NCBI RefSeq assembly: GCF_037975245.1 | Contig: NC_092577.1 | Coordinates: forward strand, 15,168,513-15,232,512 | Direction: 5' to 3' | Length of the DNA: 64,000 nt | Origin: Apostichopus japonicus | Lineage: Eukaryota; Echinodermata; Holothuroidea; Aspidochirotida; Stichopodidae | Shown: positions 36,501 through 49,600 of the stretch, piece by piece | How positions within the stretch are numbered: position 1 is the first letter of the stretch | Layout: the number at the start of each line of letters is the position of its first letter | The notes under the pieces: generated by a model | The model's input: the letters and a program-made list of their open reading frames with translations, nothing else | Database searches by the model: none | What the model was told of the DNA's origin: nothing | Program-made: the position numbers and the translations under genes

Positions 36501-39500
36501 TTGACAGTCAGACAAGATTCTTCAAATTTACACTGCTAGTGTATCGCTTAGCAAACTTTGAATAACTTCGAATAAATTCAAAAAACTAAACAATAGCTGT
36601 CATATAATAGAAGTCAATATTAATGGTACACATTCAACAATCATACAAACTGTGACTCGGCCTGGTATGTTACATCTACGTAAACTGCATCATAAATGTA
36701 AACTGAAATACATTTCCGAATATGGTAAAGGATCTTGAGAATATTGAATTGAATTGAATTTATTGTCCACAATCGGAAATTCAGCTTACACAGGTCGTAA
36801 ACGAAGAAAAGGCAATAGTATAAGTATCAATAGACTGCGATACACATACAGTAATACAAACATATATACAGCAAGTCCTACAAATAAGAAACTTATCTAC
36901 TCACTTGTGAATTAAATATATGGATAGAATTAGGCACAAATGAGTATCTGTAGCGGGCCCTAAGTGTACGTGGTGGGCATAAACGCAGTCCAGAGCGGTT
37001 GTAAATGTAGTGCTCAAACAAGGGGTGTGTTGGGTCTTGCATGATTTGTTTCACTTTATTGCAGACCCTCTCATGATACAAGCACTCTAACGAAGGTAAG
37101 TGAACACCGATTACCCGCTGAGCAACTTTCCTAGATTGCTCAAGCATCTTCATTGGTTTCGATTCGATTCTTCGATTCTTCAAAATATTATTGAAATAGC
37201 ATTGATATTGTTTCCCTTTAATGTAATTCGAAACAAAGAATTCAGCAAATTGCCATTTTATGTGCTCTTCAGAGAACTTAATAAGGCCTCGTATGATTAG
37301 GAATTATACCCTCTTTTGTCATTTCACGCAATGTGGAACATTGTGTACGTTCAGCTCGTATTAACTGGGGTATATATGGGTTCAGAATTATTTCTTTCCC
37401 TAATTGTTATGTTGTATGTATTACAATACAATGCACGGATTAAATCCACACAAAAAAATTACTGTTTCATAATAATCACGATAAAATTGTGCGTCGTTAT
37501 TTAAAGAGCTTCTACGCTACTAATACATTTCTTTATATTTTGCAACACAATTTATGTGTAAAGCACTCTATTATTCAATGCAAGTTTGCGTCTTCAATAT
37601 GCATATTTCCTTTATTACCACGACCATGATGTTCGGAGTTGTGTGACGGTATGTGCCCGAGGATGACTCTGTTTCGACGTGCTGTAACTGCCTCTCAAAG
37701 GCCTCTACTAACATCGTTCCGGTACCATTATTGAAAGCTTCAGCAAAACCGTTATCTGCTACACGGAGCACGTTACTCAAAATATCTGTTAAGTTCGTTG
37801 TCACCTAAAAAAAGATAACTTCCTTTTCATAAAAGTTCTCTGATACAGGTAAACTTCGGAGAATGACACAAATATTCTCTTGACAAAACCCTGCCATATC
37901 TTCTGAACGGTTTAGAAACTATATCTTAGCCGATCATTTCCTTATTTCAAATTACTTTTGCAACTAAAAAGCAAAGAAACGGAAGTTACAATGCCTATAA
38001 TCAGTCCTATCATTCCAAGCATGGAAAAGAGAATATTATCTACAAATCTTGGTTGAAATATTAATTCCCAGAAATGTTTTTGGTACACTGGATAGAAGAT
38101 GCTAAAATAATCCCCATGTGCAATGAGTAGTACATGAGTAGTAACTTGATATTACTTAACCTGTCAATAGTTATTAGGTCTACTTATACTAGTGTCCCAA
38201 TTATTAAGAGAATAACAATAACTCCAACTTCATTCTTATCAAATATATGTTACTGCAAAGATATTTTCTTTCAGGTTTCTTTCGGGTTTCACGATAGTTA
38301 TAAAGAAAGCTGACGGGTTTAGTGAGTATTTGCGGTTAAACACTTACCTGCTGACTTGTCGAGTTAACGTTTGCAATGTTGTTGACGATTTCAGCGGTTT
38401 GCGTAAAGCTTATCATAGTTCCAGATTTGTTGAATCGGTTTGTTGCATTCGCGAGCTGCATGCTGACGTCTCCAACATTACCAGGAACGATAGTTAAATT
38501 CTGATGATAAAATATGAACCGTATATTTACAACAGAAGATGGAAATTCATTGGGCATATATTGCGCCAAAACCCCAACAACGTCAGCAACATCAGCATGA
38601 CTTGGGCACCAGAGGGCAGGAGAAAGAGAGAGCGATCAAAAACAAACATGGCGCAGGACAGTAGACAAAGAGAGAGAGAGGGCTGGTTGGCGATCCTTGA
38701 ATGAGGCCAGAAACGCAGCTGCCGACCGAGATGAATGGAGACGCCCTGTGGAGGCCTTATTTGCCTCTAGGCAAGATGAAGACGGATGAAATGAGGTAAT
38801 TACAATACAAAATATATTCCAAACATTCCCGTGTTCATATCAGTGGTTAGTTACTATAAATTCATCTTTGGTAAAATATTCTATAGAAGCTTATACTGAA
38901 AGAGGCATCACAGAATACCTCATTACCTTAATTAAAGCTTATCCATATCATTATTACACTGCGAGAGATCTGTTATCTGTACCTTTTACCTCTCGCTGTA
39001 TCGGAGAGTCAACATTGCCAGATAGCAGATATCAATTTTAACAATCCAGTATTGCATTTGTAAACATGATGTAGGGGTTTATTCTTTCTGTTTCGGCAAT
39101 ATCGGTGTATTTGAAGGGAGATAATTTACATAAGGAGTAATGCTTTTAGTGAGTTTAATAGCTAGTTCACATAACCCCTTACCTGTAAGTAAGACAGGTA
39201 CTCTTCCATAGTTGCATTACATTGCAGGTTAACTTTCCATGCAGCTGGTAAATTGGAATTACGCTCACATGTAATTGCAATGTAGTTCAGAAGCTCTTCA
39301 TCTGTAGATAGAACATGAAAATTATAATATAAACGTGACCACTTGGGCACCTTGATGCTAACGGGGAAAAAAAAAACAGGTGAATCTTATTGTTTGAGTG
39401 GAGGTCGAAGGTCTTTTGAGATCAGCTGAGGGCAAAATGTGAAACTATCAAATATCTCAATAACCTGAACATCAATGGAGCTGTTATATGTATGGTATGG

Positions 39501-42500
39501 TTATAGCCTTATCATGTGTTTTTTTTAAACAATTTGATGTAGGTCAGAATTCATTTTAGATCACAATGGGTCAAAACTTGAATTCCTTGGAAAAACGATA
39601 TCTCCAGATAGGAAACTTTATTGGTTGTCAGTTTTGAATGCGACTTTCCTATAATGAGCATAAGAACCTGATTGTTTTAGGTAGAGGTACATAAGCCTTA
39701 TAAACACGAACTTTGTAAACACGATATCCCAGGATATGTTACATCACATAGCTCATATTTGGCATGTGTCTATATTATAGTGAGTACAAGAGCCATATTA
39801 CTTTATTTTGAGTATTGTGTCTTGAGAACTTACCTACAAAAGAGATTAAATATGCATGGCATATTACCCAAATGATGTAGAATCGCTCCACAATTTGGTG
39901 TAGGTAAAAGATCATTTACGGTTTGTAGAAGTTAAACCCTACGAACTTTTTAAAGGTCAGGTCTCAGCGACGATGTGAAACATTTGCTGCCAGGGTTAGC
40001 TTGCAAACTACCCGTGTGCTGCTGCATATCTAATGTATTTAAAGGCATATAATGCCGGGGGGGCTCTGGTTTTATACACCGTCCCTTCTGGTTAGAAATG
40101 TTTTGAGAGTTCTACATGTCGTAAAGTGTTTCTTTAATGTAGTTTATTTTGTGAGACCTTTATAATGTGTATATATTTTTATTTCTTGCATTTCTTACCA
40201 AACATCACTAAGTTTGTGTCAAACTTGTGCACTGCGTCACATGACAGACGACAATCTCAAATAAAAGGAGGGGTTTACCTCTAAACTCCCTGCATGGATC
40301 TGGAACGAACGTAGTAAGCACATCACCGACCTCGCCTATATCTATAATTGTAATGAATGGATCGGCTGCGCGTGTCTTGTTGTCTAACGATAGGTTACCA
40401 GTATGGCAAATACGAGGATCTAGAGAGGGAGAGAGTTATCATTATTTAGAGAAAAAAAACAATTTAAACTAGGATAACTCATGGAAACGACTAGATTCAG
40501 AACTTAGATTTATGTATCTGCAAGAATAATATCATCGCACTTAATCAGTAACCTTATAAACTCGCTTTACTCGCTCACTTTACTGGCCATGAGCTATTTT
40601 CAAACGAAAGTTTAATTGTATTTCACCACATTTCTGAAACAATTTCAAGCCAAATTTAATATAATTATGAAATTCATGATACCTTGCTAAACTATTTATA
40701 TACTAATTTTTTTTAGGGTTTTCAGCAAGTTCGGAAGGTAATATCTAGTGATAATAAATATTCCCACTTCAATTGGAGGACTCATATCCTGAAACAAGAC
40801 TGAATAATTGTAAGAAACATTATGTTAAGTGGGAGAGAACTGTCATAAACTATATGATGGTATGAATAAAAGTAGGCGTTTAAGCTGTCGACAGGTTCGA
40901 GGGGCTTTACTCCGTATATTTCTGCATTTAACTATTACATATATCATTTGAATATCAGGGTTCCTAGAAGATGGCTGAAATATTTGAGGGGGCGAAATCA
41001 AGTGTGTTAAGTGGGCCAAAAAAATTGCCTCAAGAAATACCGACGGAATCTCCATATTTGTATTCAACATCCAAAAAAATACGACACCTTTATATCTGAT
41101 ATTTATCAAATTTCTACTAAGCAATGTATATATAATTATTACCGTACCTAGCAAACCACAATTGAGTCCAACTCTTCCGCGGTTACACCTGCCAAATCGA
41201 GAAAAATTTCACAAGCATATATATTTATGAAAACCTATCAAATGTTATTTTCAAAAATGTACGTCTGAGATAAATTTTTCATAGTTTCCTAGTTAATAAA
41301 ATAAGCTATACATCACCAAGTACATAAAGTATATTAAAACAAGTCATGCCTTGGCACTTTCATCCAACGGATTTGAACCACGAACGACTGGATATGAGCG
41401 GATTTGAAACTTCAGCAATAACAATTGAGTAATGAGATGTTAGCACGCAAAACGTTCCGTATGATAAATGATGTGGTAAACAAAACACTAACTACTTTGA
41501 TAAACGTCATTATTTCACACATCCAATAATGTGTCAGGAGGCTCGGTTAGAGTCAAGTAAAATGACAAAACAAGGCAAAGAAGAATGAGGTCAGTCATTA
41601 ATTTCTATTAGTAATTTCTAAAGTAATAGCGAAGGGCCTACGGAAATTCTTAGATGTCTAACAAAGAGTTATATTGACAGAGCGATTTTATTAGAACTTG
41701 TTTAGAACATATTACTATCGTAATTGTTCTTTAAAATGAACAATCGTCAATTATTTAAATGCTCAATGGAGTTGTAACTTGATGACAAACCAGCTTTATG
41801 GTTGCAGGTACTAGTACAGATAAATTTCATTGTAATTAATCAAGAACACTTACTTGCAAGTTGATTCAAATATTTGTTGATTTAAATTTACCACGCATCT
41901 TCCATTGCCGGAGCAAAAATTAGTTGGACACAAATCTAAGGCGTTAAATAGTAAAATATGTGATAAGAGAGATTGTATTAAACACATATTCACACTCATG
42001 CTGAACTAAGAACTGTACTAAATGATATTGTTTTCATGACAACGTTGTACATGACCCATATCCCAGCATAGTCACCAAATTAATGATGAGGTGGCTTTGT
42101 TGCTTTTTGAGGAAGCATTTTATTGTGTTCCCAAAATCTAAAGAAGGAGGGGTTCATCTCAATTTCGATTAATTCCATTTTCACTTACGACTAATTCTCA
42201 GGAATTCCCCAGACCTTACGGCGCACAACCATCTACCGCCAGCTTATCGATGGATGTCCTTCGATGTTGTTCTTTGCGTCTTTTATTGTGACGCTTGTCA
42301 ATGCTACTCATCAGAATATATATATTTTAGTTATATTCCACACATTTTAATTAGGTGTCCTGTTTGTGACAGATTCGGTGTCCTCATTCCACCTGAAACA
42401 TGGTTCGTCAGTTACGAATTTTATTCTCTATCAATCTGCCCTTAAAAAATTAAAAATGTAAGGGTCTGGAAATAAATGACCATTTCTTCGAGAACGAAAC

Positions 42501-43597
42501 AATAAACGTTCCTCTAATATCCATTTATGACATGTTTTTGTAGATGTAAGGAACTTTTTTGTGTGGGTGGGGGCAGCACGGAAACGGATCGCTGTTGAAA
42601 GGTTAAAATTAAACCGGTTCAAATAGTTTGAAAAGTGAAATTTGTTCCCGATATAACAATGAATTAATCGATTTGACATATGCATGCCTATATTCCTGTA
42701 TTCGAAAGTCACCTAAAACGACTTTGACTAATCATAGAGAAGACATTTTCTTACCTCTTGATCCATCGTCATCTATAATAATAACTGAGATGATTGAATA
42801 TTCGGGATCAGTCTCGATAAGGGAAGGTGGAGAAATGGTCATAGAAATGAGGAATGTCTCATCTGCTTCTTCCTCATCGTCTTGATGGATTGGGACTTGC
42901 AGCACTTTCTCGTCGTTGTTATTATATGTAACGTTTGCCGGAACTGGTCCAAAATCACTATTATCAGCCGAAACCGTCACGGGGGTGAAAACTATAGGAA
43001 AAGTAATTTATTTAAATGAGTTACATGGTCCTTCTCTGTTATAAATTCGTAGAGAATGCGTGAAAACAAAGTCCAGATGAACCGCCATAGTCGTAACATA
43101 GCAAAGTTATGTTTGATCAAGTTGAGTCAATATAAAGATCCTCTCTGTAATGGAATTGTCCACCAACTTCACGAGACATTTCGCCCCATGCTGCATGATA
43201 TAACTATTACTTTATTTACGAACAGTTTCGTTTTATATGGCATACATGCTATAGATATTTCTTCAAGAGCTTTACGTTTAACCAGATGTTTTCAGCATTG
43301 ATTCATAAAAGTAGGATGAACTAGGAGACATTGGCCACTTTGCCGGAGAACTGAAAGGGATATGGGTATGTAAGTATCATAGCTCATATACTCAAAAGCA
43401 GTAACTACCCACCGGATACATTTTGCATTTTGTCTTTAATTACTCACCTCCGGTGAAAGGAAAATCTCTTGACTGGATTTCACCTGTTACAATCAAGGGG
43501 ATGGATGCTACACTACTTCCTTCGTATGCATAGAATTCCGAAGCTGAAAAACCAACTCGAACTGAAAAATACCGACCAATCAATTTTATGTTTCGGG

Positions 43598-43669
<72 letters not shown>

Positions 43670-46600
43670 TTATTGATAGGAAATATTTTGAGAGATATTT
43701 TTAAACGTTTTGTATTTATATATCATGTAGAGCTCAGCAAGACTTTATTTAAATAATTCGTAATGGTCGTGCCTTCAAGGCATAATATGAATATTTGTAA
43801 ATATTATAATAACGTTATTGTGCAGTGATTTTTCAATAATACTATTGTACGAGACATTTTTCCATATTACGAGTTCATCATTAAATAACAACATTTTACT
43901 TACTTTTGTCATTATCCGTGATAGTTACAAGCCGATCTGTGTCCTCAAGTCGCACTTGCGATTCTGGGTTAACTGCAAACTCGCACAATGTTGGATCATT
44001 TATCGGACAGAACAGATTAAACCTAACCGATGTAATCTGACAAATTGTATTCCCTCCCCTTATTTCATCGTCTTCTGTTGAAATTCTAATCGATGTGCTT
44101 ACACTTCCAGCAGGGAGAGTTATGGATCTGAATTCTGTCTGACTGTCAACTACTTGATTGAAGTCTAAATAAGATCAATAAATCAGAGTCACACGTACTG
44201 TTGTGCGTTTTACAAAACTTAGGTGTATCAATAAAACAACAATAATAACAACGATAATTTTTCAAATATGTACGTCCATTGTATCCCATACACACATTTA
44301 AATAATCATTCAATCGAACGTGTACTGGAACTAAGAAGTTGTATAAGTCTTTCTAAATATCAAGATCATCTGTTAGCCATCACATAACTCTACCAACGAT
44401 AATTAATATAAATCTTCGAGTGCACGCAAATGCGTCTAAAAAAATACTCAATTTAAAAATTAAAGTTACATACGTGTACCCGAAATACAGATCTGGCTTT
44501 AAACAAGAGTTTTATATGTAAATAAGGAACTTGTCCTATCAAGAATTTTCTTAAACAATCGTTTTCCTGACTTTTGTGTAGCATTTATGGAAATACCATA
44601 GCGTACAAATTATTGCATAGTTCTTAATAGTGTTTCCATGTCGGATGTATCGTTAACAATGTATGTTACAAACGACGAATGAGCACCGGAAATGTTGGAT
44701 GAAGTTGTATAATATTAATACGTGACGTACCAATGTTTAAATCATAATGCTTGATTTCTGTGGAAAGTTCTATGCTGTATACAATGTCTTCTCCTTCTTC
44801 GATAATGGGCCGGTCCGGTGTAAAGGCAATTGTAGCTGGAAAAGGTAGGAATGAATTGCGAAACGTTTTTGACATAATAAAGTCCTTGGGAGCACGTTAT
44901 GATATCAACCGAGTTACGTTTATGAATATCAAAGAAGTGACATTCGAAACTGTGGATGCTTTTGCCATTACTGGCGGAGTATTAATTTGCTGTTCATTAC
45001 TTCAAATTGCGTAAAATCCACGCATATCTCGATTAGGCTCAAGTATAGTGTCCTTGCCATCTAGGCCATGAAAGTTGGCGGTATACATCATAGGAAGTCA
45101 ACTGAGTTAGTTATGAAAATTAGGAAGTAGACATGTGATTCATCGAAATTGTTATGTGCGATATACTATGAATTTAAACCATGTACCTGTATCTGAGTCA
45201 GCAATCTCAACTTCTACGGGAAGGGAAGATCTTGAAATCTGTGACGATATGTCATCAAGGATTTTAAATATCCGCAGGGAAAATACACAAATTTCTGGAT
45301 CGACAATTGAATCATCAAGTAATGTCAAAGAAATGCTTTCAGAAACCAGAGACCCGAATGGAATGGTAACTCGATTGTTCAAAGAATTCGTGGAAACATC
45401 CTCTGGAAACTTCACATCACAAAAATCCACATCTGTTAAGAGTGATCAATAATTAATTAATCAATTATGTTCAGTGTATGATATCAACAACCGCTTAAAC
45501 TTAATTGTCGTTGGGAATGTTAATTGGTACGTTATTTGGGTAGTAATTGAAGAATTTTAATACGTTAAATTCTTCTTTTAAGCGCGTGCACTTTGAATTT
45601 ATCACAAAACCTGATATATGAAACAAAGCACATATAGATAGTTAATGGTTCTTTGGCGTTATATAGCAGCTTCAAAATATGAGCTTTTAGGACAAGGGAC
45701 ACTTTTGGAAGTGGCTTATGAGCAAATTAAGTGTTGGTTTTACGGAAAACGAATTGAAAATGGAAAGAATAGTTACTGCGTTGCGAAGTTTTCAATTTCG
45801 AAAACGTTTCCTGATAAACGTAATAGGAGTAAAAAGTGTGTTCATATTCTATTAGTCACAGAGTTATGATGAATGGACACGTAGAATGTTAAACAACCTT
45901 ATAAGGTTTACAAAAGCACATTTCTTTTACTTACTTAGTTCAAATATAATATCACCGTATGCAGCTTCAACAGCTTTTTCAATCATGACCGAAATGTTTA
46001 ATATCCCAGAAATAGATTCTTCTTCCACATTTTTAGGCGAAATTTGAAGCACTGGCGTGGCTGTAAAATAATGTGTTGTAACGTTCTTATGAAACAAGTA
46101 GTATTTCACCACTATTATTCTGTTAATATCTGTCTAAAACATAAAACATATTGAAAAAAAGAAAAATGTTGTATAGCTATATCCTTTACGTATATGTGAA
46201 GATTTGGGAGAGGCATAATTTTCCTCAATGAAAGGCAAACACTACCTTGAATTGCAACCATCATATACAAGTCAACGAATTGTGGGGTTGTAAAGTTTTT
46301 TTGCAGAGACTCAATTACTCACGGTATCGAAAACACTAAGCCCACACAAGGAACAAAATAAAAATAACAACGGGATCTCCTGGTCATATTCATTATAATG
46401 CAAATGTTTAAATGCAACGTGAAGATGTATTACAAAATGTAATAAATCTGTACCCAACCCCAATGGGGCACCGTCGGTGCAAACTAATCTACAGGGGGCC
46501 TTTGAAGAATCGACAAAATAAGAACACCAATCGGCTGAAGAAAACTTTAAAATCAGAAGATGTCATTCACTTCCTTACATCTTCAGAACTAACGGAGTAA

Positions 46601-49600
46601 TGTTTTTATATCCGCCAACCTGAAACCGACGTAATGTTTCTGACGTGAAGGTCATGTGAATAGCTTCTACATAGCTTATATTTGCATATCTCACGGAAAA
46701 GATACTGAGTAAATACTTAGATTTATTAGAAAACAAGCATATACAAATCTCTCTGCAATCGGGTCACTGAATCATGTTACCTGGTTATCAATTGTAAAAC
46801 TTATACTTGCCACGGCTCTAGAATATGCCTCAACAACACATTTCAGAGACTTGAACCATTAATTTATCCAAGACTTACATATTACGCAACGCGGTGTTTC
46901 ATCTAGACTTACCTATATCGTTGTCTTCGATTACTACTGTCACTCTTGCCATTGTCGTATTGTCGATAACATACCCAGTAATATTGATAATGGACACAAC
47001 AAACTCTTCACAGCCTTCGATAAGGTCATCGTCATTTATAATCACAGTTGTAGTACCATCGAATTCCCCTTCACGTATCACGATACTTCCTTGCAGGATC
47101 TCGTAGTCTGTATTTTCTGTTGCAGTGATTCCTTCATAACGAAAAACTGTAACAAACGCCAAGGGGAAAGAAATGTTTCATGGCTGGCAGATTTGTATTC
47201 CCAATGTATGTATTGACCGGACCCATCAGCCTCTGGGAGAAGTTAATATGCAGTGGGACCCAAGGAGGTGGACCGGGGACCGGGTCGACTTTCACCGATT
47301 TTTTTTCTTTCTTATTGAACGCTCTGCGGTGTTACGTTTGGTGCCTACCGATACTTCTGTGGAAAGTCTCTTCTTCCGAGAAACCCTGGATCTACCATTG
47401 ATATTTGAATGTACTAGACTAAGTCTTGTATTCGCTAAGCTCACATACAGATCAAATGTCATCCAATGGATGACATAAATTTTAAAAAATGTTCCGGTTG
47501 GGTTATTAAAAGTGATAATTTAGGCCTACACTGAGGATTCGACGTCACCATCACTTTCGCCTCAATGAGCATTCGAGGGATTTATCATACATTAAGTCGG
47601 CTAACTGAATTATGTTATTCTTTAATCTTTTATATGCTTACACACTGTAACTTTCTCAACAGGTATTGCACTTGAGAATTCAGCTCTAATGGTTGTAATG
47701 TCTCCTTCGGTAACAGGGGATGGATATACCTCGAGCGAAACCATTGGTCGCATATCTGAAAGAAGGATACTCGTGGTATGTGAATCAATGATCAGTTAAA
47801 TAAATGATAAGTTACTTGACACATACACATTCACGGCACACAAACGTTAGTAATTTTAAAGTAAGGCACGTGTTACCACCGACATTATCAAATATGTAGT
47901 AATTGTGAAGTAAGGCACGTGTTACCATCGATATCATGAAATGTGTAGTAATTGTGAAGTAAAGCACGTGATACCACCGATATTATTAAATGTGTAGTAA
48001 TTGTCAAGTAAGGCACGTGATACCACCGATATTATGAGATGTGTAGTAATTGTCAAGTAAAGTACGTGATACCACCGATATTATGAAATGTGTAGTAATT
48101 GTCAAATAAGGCACGTGGTACCACCGATATTATTCAATATGTAGTAATTGTGAAGTAAGGCACGTGTTACCATCGATATCATGAAATGTGTAGTAATTGT
48201 GAAGTAAAGCACGTGATACCACCGATATTATTAAATGTGTGGTAATTGTCAAGTAAGGCACGTATTACCACCGATATTATGAGATGTGTAGTAATTGTGA
48301 AGTAAAGCACGTGATACCACCGATATTATGAAATGTGTAGTAATTGTCAAATAAGGCACGTGTCACCACCGATATTATGAAATGTGTAGTAATTGTGAAG
48401 TAAGGCACGTGATACCACCGACATTATCAAATATGTAGTAATTGTGAAGTAAGGCACGTGTTACCATCGATATCATGAAATGTGTAGTAATTGTGAAGTA
48501 AAGCACGTGATACCACCGATATTATTAAATGTGTAGTAATTGTCAAGTAAGGCACGTGATACCACCGATATTATGAGATGTGTAGTAATTGTCAAGTAAA
48601 GTACGTGATACCACCGATATTATGAAATGTGTAGTAATTGTCAAATAAGGCACGTGTTACCACCGATATTATGAAATGTGTAGTTATGTAAAAAGTTGAA
48701 GAAATGTCTTCATTAGACTTTCGGTTAATAAAAGATGTTAAAGTCACATGAACGTGTTCTGGTAATTGGAGAAAAATTGTTGGCAATTATGAAGGACTCA
48801 CCGTCGTCCACAATGGTTATTACCGTCGTGCAGCTCGATCCAATCTGTAATGGTTCATCTACGTCTGTAATTATCACTTGAAATGTTTCCGTGTCTTCAG
48901 TAATGAAGTCGTTGATGATTACAATGTTAACATTTATTGTTCCTACCAACATCGGAATAGTTACCAAAATAGTATCATCTCCTCCAAAATCGTCTCCTTG
49001 ATCAGCTGTTATTGCCATGACTTGTAAAGCTGCGAGAAAATTTTACACTTGTCAATATATTCTCTTCAGATGCAACATTTCGATTTAAATATGCATAGAA
49101 GCAGTCATAATAATGATACCTTGGGTCTGACATATTCAATGAATTTATACAATAACACACAAATAGATCATTCCGTTGTATTAGGCCGTTGTCTTCATCT
49201 ACATCCGTTTACAATACTAGAAAAATAAATGTCAAACGTTCACACAACCTAACACTGATAGGGATCGAGGTATATTCAGACTTCTAAAGATCAGAATTAT
49301 TAGTAAGTTTTGCTCGAGAAAAAAACCTTTAAGCTTTCGGGTTTTATCACATTGTTAAAAACACTTACTGACTAAGTTGTTCCTATCAGGTATCAAGGGC
49401 AAATTGATTCCAAGCGGGACAACAACGACACCATCACTTTCGCTGACACTGATTGCCACTTCCGGGAAACAAACAATGCCTGTTAATGAACAAGATTATA
49501 AACAAAGTAATATAATAATGCTACCAATATAACAGTAGTACTTAAAACTAATCTGTCATTGATGGTAGATGAAGAGAGGAAAACATTATAAGTAACATGA

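Noticed and set aside
37619-37625. Alternative donor ATG|GTCGTG six bases upstream
   Set aside because: It keeps the frame but is a weaker donor than GTG|GTAATA; transcripts are needed to exclude it.
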